This document shows, piece by piece, positions 6,907 through 13,372 of a stretch of DNA of 13,372 bases. The stretch covers positions 1 to 13,372 of the forward strand of contig CAZBBC010000125.1 in NCBI GenBank assembly GCA_964489835.1. Direction: 5' to 3'. The stretch is from CAZBBC01 sp964489835 (GTDB taxonomy: Bacteria > Calditrichota > Calditrichia > JAJRVZ01). Below the pieces are notes generated by a model. That model ran no database searches and was not told the DNA's origin. It worked only from the letters and a program-made list of their open reading frames with translations. Made by a program: the position numbers and the translations under genes. Each line of letters starts with the position of its first letter. Position 1 is the first letter of the stretch.

Positions 6907-7196
6907 AATTCCCCTTTAGAAAGGGGGTTAGGGGGATGTTCGAAATTGAAGAAATAGGAAAAAACACCCCCCTCAATCCCCCCTTAATAGGGGGGAAGGA
7001 TNNNNNNNNNNNNNNNNNNNNNNNNNNNNNNNNNNNNNNNNNNNNNNNNNNNNNNNNNNNNNNNNNNNNNNNNNNNNNNNNNNNNNNNNNNNNNNNNNNN
7101 NTGAAGAAATAGGAAAAAACACCCCCCTCAATCCCCCCTTAATAGGGGGGAAGGATCCGATTCCCCCGTTGAAAGGGGCTAGGGGGATGTTTTTTA
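6907..7196. repeat. C/G-run palindromic repeat cluster (MITE-like) with assembly gap
   Basis: Three arms of one repeat family lie here in alternating orientation. The first is about 6907-6940 (CCCCTTTAGAAAGGGGG then TTAGGGGGATGTT). The second is the inverted arm at about 6964-6998 (CCCCCTCAATCCCCCC then TTAATAGGGGGG), repeated after the gap at about 7119-7153. The third is about 7160-7192 (CCCCCGTTGAAAGGGG then CTAGGGGGATGTT). Each arm also folds on itself. Related arms flank 10177-10280. It fills the gap between the hydrolase and glpD and has no coding potential. Confidence 0.7.
7002..7101. other. Assembly gap of 100 Ns
   Basis: Exactly 100 unknown bases, the usual placeholder for a scaffold join. 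The 55 bases before it (6947-7001) and the 55 bases after it (7102-7156) are identical, which suggests overlapping contig ends that were never merged. Confidence 0.97.
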
Positions 7197-7232
7197 AGCC
7201 AATAAAAATAATAAGTTAAATGGAAAACATAT

Positions 7233-7238
7233 TATACT
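7233..7238 (+). promoter_or_regulatory. Possible -10 box for glpD
   Basis: TATACT lies 35 nt before the glpD start codon in an AT-rich leader, preceded by AAGTTAA without a good -35. It is a plausible weak promoter, given only as a candidate. Confidence 0.3.
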
Positions 7239-7273
7239 TTTAACACTACCCAAAAAAAATACAAGGGAAATCA

Positions 7274-8830
7274 ATGAATCGTGAGGATATGATTGCGCAG
7301 ATCTGCGAACCGGATCAAAAATGGGATTTTATTATAATCGGCGGTGGTGCAACCGGTGTTGGATCGGCCATTGATGGCGCCTCCCGCGGATACAAGACGT
7401 TGCTTCTCGAACAGAATGATTTCGGCAAAGGCACTTCCAGCAGGAGTACGAAACTGGTGCACGGTGGTGTCAGATATCTTCAACAGGGAAATATATCCCT
7501 GGTTTTGGAAGCTTTGAAAGAACGCGGAATACTCAGCCGAAACGCCCCGCATCTGGTTAAGAATCTTCCCTTTGTCGTTCCCAGTTATGATTGGTGGGAA
7601 GGCCCTTTTTACGGCATCGGTTTGAAGCTATACGATCTCCTTGCCGGCAAAGAGGGTTTTGGGGCATCAAAGATCCTCTCTAAAGAAAAAACACTCGAAC
7701 GCATCCCAACGATCGAAACGAATGGTTTAAAGGGTGGTATCATCTATCATGACGGACAGTTCGACGATTCACGCCTGGTAATTAATATGGCACAGACCGC
7801 TTCTGAGCAGGGTGCTACATTACTCAACTATTTAAAAGTTGTAGACTATACGAAAAAAGACAATCTTATAACGGGAGTGGTTGCTCACGATCTGGAAGGA
7901 GATAAAGAGTATGTTCTAAGGGGTCGCGTGATCATTAATGCCACCGGTGTTTTTACCGATACCCTTCGTCATCTCGATGACAAATCGGCAAAATCTATGA
8001 TCAGTCCCAGTCAGGGTGTACATATTATCCTGGATAAATCCTTTCTCCCCGGAGAGACCGCTATCATGATCCCCCAAACCGATGATGGACGTGTCTTATT
8101 TGCTATTCCCTGGCACGATTGTGTTGTGGTCGGAACGACAGACACACCGGTTAAACATATATCTTTAGAGCCTGTCCCATTGGAAGAAGAAATTGTATTC
8201 TTGCTTTCTCATGCCTCTCGATATTTATCCAAAGATCCGGTAAGATCGGATATTCTTAGTGTATTTGCCGGATTAAGACCCTTGGTCAAACAAGGTGATG
8301 TTAAAAATACCGCTGAATTATCCCGGGACCATACCTTACATATTTCACCGACCGGACTTCTAACCGTAGCTGGTGGTAAATGGACAACCTATCGTAAAAT
8401 GGCTGAGGATACGATTGATCATGCCATTATTTTAGGAGCGCTGGATCCTAGACCATCTGCAACAGAAAATCTTAACATTCATGGCTATCATAAAAATTCG
8501 GAGATGTTTAAAACATTAGCAGATTATGGCTCTGATGCACCTCAGATTAAAAAACTTTTCGAGCAAAAAAGTTCCTATAACGAGTTTATTCATCCGAAAC
8601 GTCCGACCCGGGTGGGAGAAATCATATGGGCGGTAAGAGAAGAAATGGCCCGCACCGTCGAAGATTTTCTTTCACGACGAACCAGAAATATTTTATTGGA
8701 TGCAAAAACCAGTATTGAAATGTCACCGGTGGTAGCTAAATGGATGGCATTGGAATTAAAAAAAGATAAGAATTGGATAAAGACCCAAATCAACACTTTC
8801 AATAAACTGGCCGCTAATTATCTTCCCTGA
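7274..8830 (+). CDS. glpD: FAD-dependent glycerol-3-phosphate dehydrogenase
   Basis: This 518-residue enzyme oxidises sn-glycerol-3-phosphate to dihydroxyacetone phosphate and passes electrons from FAD to the quinone pool, as a peripheral inner-membrane protein. The N-terminal dinucleotide fold carries WDFIIIGGGATG (GGGATG at 23-28) and ends its second strand in TLLLEQNDF. The family signature GTSSRSTKLVHGGVRYLQQG (53-72) contacts FAD and substrate. VVGTTDTP and LTVAGGKWTTYRKMAED mark the central and closing FAD-binding parts. The C-terminal cap (about 390-515) contains RVGEIIWAVREEMARTVEDFL. The length fits homodimeric GlpD rather than the anaerobic GlpABC complex. The ATG follows AAGGGAAA by about 5 nt. 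No glpF, glpK or glpB/C neighbours are seen, so the gene stands alone. Confidence 0.95.
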   Translation: MNREDMIAQICEPDQKWDFIIIGGGATGVGSAIDGASRGYKTLLLEQNDFGKGTSSRSTKLVHGGVRYLQQGNISLVLEALKERGILSRNAPHLVKNLPFVVPSYDWWEGPFYGIGLKLYDLLAGKEGFGASKILSKEKTLERIPTIETNGLKGGIIYHDGQFDDSRLVINMAQTASEQGATLLNYLKVVDYTKKDNLITGVVAHDLEGDKEYVLRGRVIINATGVFTDTLRHLDDKSAKSMISPSQGVHIILDKSFLPGETAIMIPQTDDGRVLFAIPWHDCVVVGTTDTPVKHISLEPVPLEEEIVFLLSHASRYLSKDPVRSDILSVFAGLRPLVKQGDVKNTAELSRDHTLHISPTGLLTVAGGKWTTYRKMAEDTIDHAIILGALDPRPSATENLNIHGYHKNSEMFKTLADYGSDAPQIKKLFEQKSSYNEFIHPKRPTRVGEIIWAVREEMARTVEDFLSRRTRNILLDAKTSIEMSPVVAKWMALELKKDKNWIKTQINTFNKLAANYLP

Positions 8831-9131
8831 ATAAAAAAGAAATAATTTGGGATACCTGGAATAAAAATCCAGTTATTTTGCTTTAAGTCAGTGGATTTGG
8901 GTTACATTTTTTTCTATAACCGGACGGTTTGGAACAATTTCTACCGCTGAGTATAAAAAAAATGATATTTTTTTTGAAAAATGACAAAAGTCACAGTATT
9001 TCTGATATAAAATTTTGTATATTTGAATTAATATGTATTTATGTTGCAGATCAGGTACCCCTGGGAACAAATTCCAGAATAAATAGTTGTTAATATTTGT
9101 GATATAACAAATAACCGATGGAGAGAAAAAC
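8831..9131. promoter_or_regulatory. Intergenic leader of the sigma factor gene
   Basis: A small hairpin (CTGGA-ATAAAAA-TCCAG) about 27 nt after the glpD stop has only a poor T-tract, so termination there is doubtful. TGACAAAAGTCA (8982-8993) is a 4-4-4 palindrome that could be an operator. TATAAA (9006-9011) and TATATTTG (9018-9025, matching the Bacteroidota -7 pattern TAnnTTTG) are candidate promoter elements without a convincing partner upstream. The transcription start is not decided by sequence. Confidence 0.35.
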
Positions 9132-9980
9132 GTGTCCGATTTCAGTGTTAGCAGTAATCAAACTTTGGAAAACTACTTTCGAGAGATCAGCGAATACTCT
9201 TTGCTGAATGCCGAAGATGAAGTTGATTTAGCCCAACGTATTAAACAGGGGGATCAAAAAGCTTTAAACAGGCTGGTAAATGCCAATCTTCGTTTTGTTG
9301 TAAGCGTTGCAAAATCTTATCAAAATCATGGATTGTCACTTGAAGACCTGATTAACGAGGGCAATCTGGGTCTGATGAAAGCAGCGTATCGTTTCGATGA
9401 GACCAGGGGTTTTAAGTTTATTTCCTACGCCGTATGGTGGATCAGACAATCAATCCTGCAGGCAATAGCGGAAAAGACCCGGCTGGTACGATTACCATTA
9501 AACCGCGTCGGTACTCTGACAAAGATTGGTAAGGTATACAGTGCATTAGAGCAGGAATTTGAGCGTGCGCCGACACCGTCAGAGATAGCAGACGTCTTAG
9601 ATCTTGATTCGGAAGAAGTTGGTGATACCATTAAAAAAGCAGCACACTCCGTGTCTATGGACTCACCTCTTGGATCAAACAGTAAAAATAATCGTTTGGT
9701 TGATATCATCCAGAACAACCAGGAACCCGATCCTGATTCCGATATCATGGAAGAATCTCTTTCAGAAGATGTGAAGCATATTCTTAATTCCTTACCCAAT
9801 CGCGAAGCCACGATTCTGAAACTTTATTTTGGGCTTGATGGCGAGCGACCGCATACTTTGGAAGAAGTAGGTGTCAAATTTAAACTGACCCGCGAGCGTG
9901 TTCGTCAGATTAAAGAAAAGGCAATTGAGAAATTGCGGCATAGCTCGCGAAAAGAATCGCTGATGCAATACTTAGGTTAA
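9132..9980 (+). CDS. rpoD: RNA polymerase sigma factor, sigma-70 family (primary, RpoD/SigA-like)
   Basis: This 282-residue sigma factor directs RNA polymerase to promoters. Region 1.2 lies at about 8-40 (LENYFREISEYSLLNAEDE). Regions 2.1-2.4 are at about 44-116, including DLINEGNLGLMKAAYRFDE and FISYAVWWIRQSILQAIAE. VRLPLN (119-124) opens region 3. Region 4 is at about 213-270 with the helix-turn-helix LTRERVRQIKEKAIEKLRH. Region 1.1 and the long non-conserved insert of E. coli RpoD are absent, which is normal for primary sigma factors of the FCB group. The full set of regions favours the primary factor, though a close RpoS-like paralogue cannot be excluded. Translation starts at GTG (9132-9134) behind TGGAGAG. 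A strong terminator follows directly, so it is transcribed alone. Confidence 0.92.
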   Translation: MSDFSVSSNQTLENYFREISEYSLLNAEDEVDLAQRIKQGDQKALNRLVNANLRFVVSVAKSYQNHGLSLEDLINEGNLGLMKAAYRFDETRGFKFISYAVWWIRQSILQAIAEKTRLVRLPLNRVGTLTKIGKVYSALEQEFERAPTPSEIADVLDLDSEEVGDTIKKAAHSVSMDSPLGSNSKNNRLVDIIQNNQEPDPDSDIMEESLSEDVKHILNSLPNREATILKLYFGLDGERPHTLEEVGVKFKLTRERVRQIKEKAIEKLRHSSRKESLMQYLG

Positions 9981-9983
9981 TAT

Positions 9984-10014
9984 AAAACCCCGGATTTCCG
10001 TCCGGGGTTTTTTT
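9984..10014 (+). terminator. Intrinsic terminator after the sigma factor gene
   Basis: A perfect 11-bp stem (AAAACCCCGGA / TCCGGGGTTTT) with a 6-nt loop runs into a T-tract. It begins 4 nt after the stop codon. The matching A-run on the left side could let it work in both directions. Confidence 0.93.
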
Positions 10015-10041
10015 ATATATGTCATTATCTCTCCCCTTTTT

Positions 10042-10359
10042 TTAACCACGAAGGACACGAAGAAATAATTTTATATTTAATTACTCTCCCAATTTTTCCA
10101 TGACTATTTTTATCATTATATTCATGTTCTAACCTGATCTATTCATGAATTTTAAATTTATCAAATAGCGACAATAAAGTTTCCCCTTAATAAAGGGGAC
10201 TAAGGGGATGTAAATCATTGACATATTTCAAAAGATTACGTTTAAAACAACCCCCTAACCCCCTTTAATAAGGGGGAATTAAATTGTTGATTATATGTTA
10301 CTTATACGTTTATACATAAAATTATATATCTTCGTGTTCTTCGTGCCCTTCGTGGTTAA
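10042..10359. mobile_element. 318-bp MITE-like element with 23-bp inverted ends
   Basis: The left end (10042-10064) reads TTAACCACGAAGGACACG then AAGAA. The right end (10337-10359) is its inverted copy with one mismatch in 23. The right end is preceded by one more CTTCGTG unit (10330-10336). Between them lies a second, nested pair of C/G-run arms (10177-10211 and 10246-10280) of the same family as the repeats at 6907-7196, and the inverted 17-mer TAACCTGATCTATTCAT (10130-10146). No transposase or reading frame is present and I could not identify a clear target duplication, so mobility is an inference. Confidence 0.55.
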
Positions 10360-10386
10360 AACTAGATTAAAAACAGAATAAATCTA

Positions 10387-10915
10387 ATGACTGAAAACAA
10401 AACATCGTTATCATCAGACTCTTTGCAAAATCAGCCTTTTTGTTTGTGGGGATTATGGCAGGATATTATTGAATCAGTCAAAGGGACTGAACAGGATTTC
10501 ACCACCGGTAGCATCGGACGGGCCATACTTCTGCTATAATATGATTTTTTTATGTATGATCGCACTTATATTTATCAGCTACCCTGAATTTCTGATCCGC
10601 CTGTTTACCGACGAAGAAGATGTTGTAACCATAGGCGCACAATGTTTACGGTTTTTGAGTTATGGATATGCATTTTACGCCTTCGGTATGGTCATGACGC
10701 AGGCATTTAATGGCGCCGGCGATACCACTACACCTACCATTATGAATTTCATCTGTTTCTGGATAATAGAAATACCCCTGGCCTATCTTTTAGCCATGCA
10801 ATTTGGACTGGCTGAGAAAGGCGTGTTTATAGCGATCATTACCTCAGAATCATTACTTGGCATTCTAGGCACCCTCATCTTTCGCCTGGGCCGCTGGAAA
10901 TTACGAGAGGTTTGA
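10387..10915 (+). pseudogene. MATE-family efflux transporter, internally deleted
   Basis: Two ends of a multidrug/toxin extrusion transporter survive. 10387-10536 encodes 50 residues ending in WQDIIESVKGTEQDFTTGSI then GRAILLL, the usual start of a MATE protein, and meets a TAA at 10537. From about 10540, in the next frame, comes a typical C-terminal part: RLFTDEEDVVTIGAQCLRF, SYGYAFYAFGMVMTQAFNGA and GDTTTPTIMNF, then IPLAYLLA, ending at 10915. The middle of about 270 residues, including most membrane helices, is missing. An ATG at 10469 opens the C-terminal frame, but its first 24 or so codons are an out-of-frame reading of the N-terminal part and not protein sequence. The remnant could not transport. 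An assembly error at the junction is the alternative to a real deletion. Confidence 0.85.
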
Positions 10916-10937
10916 TCTTCTTTGATACCTCAGATTA

Positions 10938-10953
10938 CAGAACTTTTGTTCTG
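10938..10953. repeat. Small perfect hairpin between convergent genes
   Basis: CAGAAC-TTTT-GTTCTG is a perfect 6-bp stem with a 4-nt loop, placed between the MATE remnant and the convergent cytochrome gene. It lacks a T-tract, so any terminator role is weak. Confidence 0.4.
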
Positions 10954-11024
10954 ACGACAACAGCAGGACAACTGGGACACACGGATTTTCATTTTCCTTG
11001 TAAAAATATATATGGATCGAATTT

Positions 11025-11954
11025 TCAAATCCACCATCTCCATAGCGCAAGAATTAATATAATTAGAAATACAATGGTGAGATTAAAGTAGGCAAGAAAA
11101 TAAAATATTTTTTTAAATTTCATATTTTCATTTTTCATTTCAGATGCAACTAATTGTCCGATTTTCGGCATTTTTAATATATTTTCTTCACCATGTGGCG
11201 CGAGTTTTAGAAACCGTGTTAAATCCGCACCTGCCGGATGTCTGAAAAAATGAACACCCTCAAACCAGATACCACTTCTTGATACATCATATATCGTACC
11301 CTCGTAGGCAATATAACCCGGTCTTCCTTCTTTTCCGTCATAATAAGCCAATTCTTGGGAAGTCAGATCCGCACCTGCCCCATGTTTACCCCCTCCCACA
11401 ACTCTTCGTAGTTTTGGTCCGACAAAAAATACAGCAACCAATGCAGCCAGTATCATAGTGAGAAACAGGCTGATCTTGATGAGTAGTAAAATTCCAAATC
11501 GCGTGTCGAAGAGCATTTGAAATGAATTTACCCTTATCAAAGTAAGAATAATACCCGTAACTAACATGATTACCATGGAAACCAACCCAACCCTTACTTC
11601 GCTTTTAGGTAATCCTCCTGCAGCATACGCCGGTTTTAATACTAAATGTACATAGAGTATAGTTCCAAACCAGAATATGGCAGTTAATATGTGCAAGTAT
11701 CCGCTAATGAATCGTAGGACTGATATACTCTTACTAATTTTATTGAGCCGATCACTTTCGGAATCCAATTCTTTTTGAAATTCATTGCCCTCAATGGTTA
11801 ATTCGGAACCTCCGGCAGGATCTACATGACATGAGGCACATTCTCTTCCTGTTTTTTCCGCATATTCCTCCGTAGCCAATGAGATCTGTGGATAGGAGAG
11901 TAATAGAGTTAGGACGAAATACCAATATAATTGAATGAGCTTTGTACGATGCAT
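11025..11954 (-). CDS. Membrane heme protein: cytochrome c motif, CopD-like helices, cytochrome b5-like domain
   Basis: This 309-residue membrane protein has four parts. A signal peptide (about 5-27) is followed by a periplasmic segment with a c-type heme site C39-A-S-C42-H43 in GRECASCHVDPAGGSELT. Three membrane helices (about 82-104, 121-141, 152-178) resemble CopD-type proteins, with His88 and His103 in the first. Residues 197-270 look like a cytochrome b5-type heme/steroid-binding domain (LTSQELAYYDGKEGRPGYIA, IYDVSRSGIWFEG) with candidate ligands His239 in HPAG and His254. A fourth helix spans about 285-305. Basic residues after helices 1 and 3 suggest the b5 domain is cytoplasmic, which would place hemes on both faces of the membrane. 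A role in transmembrane electron transfer is inferred. The ribosome site before the ATG is weak. Confidence 0.8.
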   Translation of the reverse strand: MHRTKLIQLYWYFVLTLLLSYPQISLATEEYAEKTGRECASCHVDPAGGSELTIEGNEFQKELDSESDRLNKISKSISVLRFISGYLHILTAIFWFGTILYVHLVLKPAYAAGGLPKSEVRVGLVSMVIMLVTGIILTLIRVNSFQMLFDTRFGILLLIKISLFLTMILAALVAVFFVGPKLRRVVGGGKHGAGADLTSQELAYYDGKEGRPGYIAYEGTIYDVSRSGIWFEGVHFFRHPAGADLTRFLKLAPHGEENILKMPKIGQLVASEMKNENMKFKKIFYFLAYFNLTIVFLIILILALWRWWI

Positions 11955-12175
11955 AACGGCAATCTCTTTTATAAATTGATAATAATTTCTAAATGACTCG
12001 GCAGCTTCACTAAAAAGTGCGCCTCCTTTTGCATAATCAAAGAGACCTCAGTAATTTACATAACTATTGGACAAATAATATAAATATCAAAGACTTTAGG
12101 ATTTTATCATTATCAATAACATTTTATTTTTTTTCACTGCTTTTAATGCATGAGGTTCATTCGCAGGTATAATAA
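11955..12175. other. Intergenic region between the cytochrome gene and the first remnant
   Basis: This is the presumed leader of the minus-strand cytochrome gene. It contains a strong but unattached ribosome site (AAAAGGAGG, minus strand, 12022-12030). The site is followed by a possible 13-codon GTG-started reading frame (11969-12010). I see no clear promoter, RNA gene or repeat. Confidence 0.4.
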
Positions 12176-12517
12176 TCATTTGAACGGGACTTGCTGGATG
12201 CAACCCTGGCCAGCGAGCGGTTGCGTTCTGCTTTGCTTGCCGGATTACTGGGCTATGTTCTTTTTGCCCTAATTATTCTTTACCTGTTTTTCCGGATAGA
12301 ATATACACGGTTGTTCGATTCTCATATTGCCATAACAAGCCTACTGTTTTTCGTAACGATCATCGCAATCTATGCGCTGTTCATCCGCTATCTGATGGGA
12401 AAAAGGAGCAGGCGGCACCGACTTCCCTCTCCAATCCTACGTTACATCAACGCCTTCATAGAAATCAGTCTACCCACGATTTTGCTCTTAATTCTTGCGT
12501 CATTGGCCCCTTCTTAA
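12176..12517 (+). pseudogene. Truncated membrane domain, probably of an adenylate/guanylate cyclase-type protein
   Basis: The open stretch has no ATG start, and the first possible start is a TTG at 12191 without a ribosome site. It encodes LLDATLASERLRSALLAG, then about three membrane segments (17-36, 46-68, 88-107 counted from the TTG) separated by a basic KRSRRHR loop, then RYINAFIEISLPTILLLILA before a stop. From memory this resembles the membrane N-terminus of some adenylate/guanylate cyclases, in which more helices and a catalytic domain follow. Both are absent here. The missing start and missing catalytic half point to a decayed fragment. The family name is tentative. Confidence 0.45.
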
Positions 12518-12683
12518 TATATTTTTCGATTTCACCCAACTGTTCCGCAGCTTTTACAGTGCCCCAGAACTCATCTACCCCATTAACCATTGAGATATCA
12601 GGAGTTTGGTATAGCTGGGATCTTTCAATCGCAAAAAGATTTGGCACAAGAGAATATCCATCAAGTACGGCTCCTGCCTTCGA
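12465..12683 (-). pseudogene. Unidentified gene remnant
   Basis: A minus-strand reading frame of about 73 codons opens after a stop at 12684-12686 and overlaps the tail of the plus-strand remnant by about 50 bp. It reads like real protein sequence (GAVLDGYSLVPNLFAIERSQ, later GVDEFWGTVKAAEQLGEIEK), with a GTG at 12647 but no good ribosome site. I do not recognise the family. Its composition suggests a cytoplasmic helical fragment. It lies downstream of and in the same direction as the RND pump gene. It is more likely the broken piece of a larger gene than a complete small gene. Confidence 0.4.
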
Positions 12684-12740
12684 TCATTTGAAAATAAACT
12701 CCTCTTAAATTTGTTAAGGTAATACCATTATGTAAAACAA

Positions 12741-13372
12741 TTATGTTTTAGATTGAACTGATTCTTCTATGTTTATAGATGTAGCCATCTTATTTATTTC
12801 CCGGCTTTTCCACAGATAATAGATAGCAGGAATCACAATCAACGTCAACACTGTCGAAGAAACCAGCCCGCCAACCATCGGTGCGGCGATGCGTTTCATG
12901 GTTTGTGAACCGGCGCCTGTTCCCCATAAAATAGGCATCAAGCCAACCATAGTAGTAACCACGGTCATCAGTTTGGGACGGACACGATTCACGGCTCCTT
13001 CGATTACGATATCGTACAGATCTTCCAAACTGTGCAGGCGCCCACTGCGCTTCCAGTCAGCAAAAACATTATCCAGATACACCAGCATCACTACGCCGGT
13101 CTCAGCTGCCAGACCAGCCAGCGCAATGAAACCTACCCCTACAGCAACGCTGAAATTATAATCCAAAAAATACATAAACCAAATGCCACCAACCAGGGCA
13201 AAAGGAAGGGAAAGCATTACTATCAGACTTTCAGCAAAATTCTTAAAATTAAAATATAAAAGTAAAAATATTACAACCAGGGTAATAGGTACAACAATGT
13301 TCAGTCTCTTTTGGGCCCGTTCCATGTATTCGTACTGACCACTCCAAACCAGGCTATAACCTTCAGGGAATT
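12741..13372 (-). CDS. cusA: Heavy-metal RND efflux pump, inner-membrane subunit (C-terminal part)
   Basis: This is the 3' end of a CusA/CzcA-type gene that enters from the right edge. The frame is open to the edge and upstream residues FPEGYSLVWSGQYEYMERAQ match the family, so the ATG at 13325 is internal. About 210 C-terminal residues are present of roughly 1040. They hold the last membrane bundle: VVPITLVVIFLLLYF, then AVGVGFIALAGLAAETGVVM and LVYLD, then RVRPKLMTVVTTMVGLMPIL and AAPMVGGLVSSTVLTLIVIP. The ETGVVMLVYLD wording is closer to Cu(I)/Ag(I) CusA/SilA than to CzcA as I recall, but this is not decisive. The pump exports metal through a CusB/CusC-type envelope complex; partners would lie beyond the window. 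A 7-bp palindrome (12733-12750) overlaps the stop codon. Confidence 0.93.
   Translation of the reverse strand, partial: FPEGYSLVWSGQYEYMERAQKRLNIVVPITLVVIFLLLYFNFKNFAESLIVMLSLPFALVGGIWFMYFLDYNFSVAVGVGFIALAGLAAETGVVMLVYLDNVFADWKRSGRLHSLEDLYDIVIEGAVNRVRPKLMTVVTTMVGLMPILWGTGAGSQTMKRIAAPMVGGLVSSTVLTLIVIPAIYYLWKSREINKMATSINIEESVQSKT

Noticed and set aside
6907..7196. CRISPR array or terminator cluster at the C/G runs
   Set aside because: The units are self-complementary arms in alternating orientation, not spaced direct repeats, and they lack consistent T-tracts.
8857..8880. Intrinsic terminator after glpD
   Set aside because: The stem is only 5 bp and the T-tract is interrupted.
9425..9811. 128-codon minus-strand frame inside the sigma factor gene
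   Set aside because: It overlaps fully conserved sigma regions and has no ribosome site or family resemblance.
10469..10540. Start of a 148-residue MATE protein at the ATG at 10469
   Set aside because: The first 24 or so codons are an out-of-frame reading of the real MATE N-terminus, so this is not an intact gene start.

Overview
The window is AT-rich bacterial DNA. Its short primary-type sigma factor (no region 1.1, VRLPLN motif) and its Bacteroidota-like thioredoxin and P-loop/TPR proteins suggest the FCB superphylum (Bacteroidota, Ignavibacteriota, Calditrichota, KSB1 and relatives). One promoter is a classic TTGACA-17-TATATT, which argues mildly against a typical Bacteroidota member. A block of exactly 100 Ns and abundant intergenic repeats suggest a draft or metagenome assembly. 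The phylum is an inference.

Left region (1-4400). Positions 1-921 are non-coding and rich in repeats and hairpins. Next, on the minus strand, is a two-gene unit: a Crp/Fnr-family regulator (3408-4085) followed 56 bp later by an 809-residue P-loop NTPase with a winged helix and 33-residue TPR/Sel1-like repeats (922-3351). A strong promoter upstream contains a near-perfect 22-bp palindrome that could be the regulator's own operator. Two diverged copies of one intergenic repeat (690-796 and 4265-4352) lie in the same orientation on either side of this unit. This is the most interesting part of the window.

Middle region (4450-10015). Housekeeping and stress genes lie on the plus strand as apparently separate units: thioredoxin, peptide methionine sulfoxide reductase MsrA, a serine alpha/beta hydrolase of unknown substrate, FAD-dependent glycerol-3-phosphate dehydrogenase (GlpD type) and a primary-like sigma factor. 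Clear intrinsic terminators follow trx and the sigma gene. Thioredoxin can supply electrons to MsrA, so those two may cooperate. The gaps carry palindromic repeats. The N-gap before glpD has identical 55-bp flanks and is probably an assembly artefact.

Right region (10016-13372) shows decay and redox/metal genes. A roughly 318-bp element bounded by 23-bp inverted repeats precedes a MATE transporter pseudogene that keeps only its two ends. A minus-strand membrane protein combines a c-type heme motif, a CopD-like membrane part and a cytochrome b5-like domain. Two truncated gene remnants then meet tail to tail near 12,490. The window ends inside the 3' part of a CusA/CzcA-type heavy-metal RND pump gene on the minus strand.
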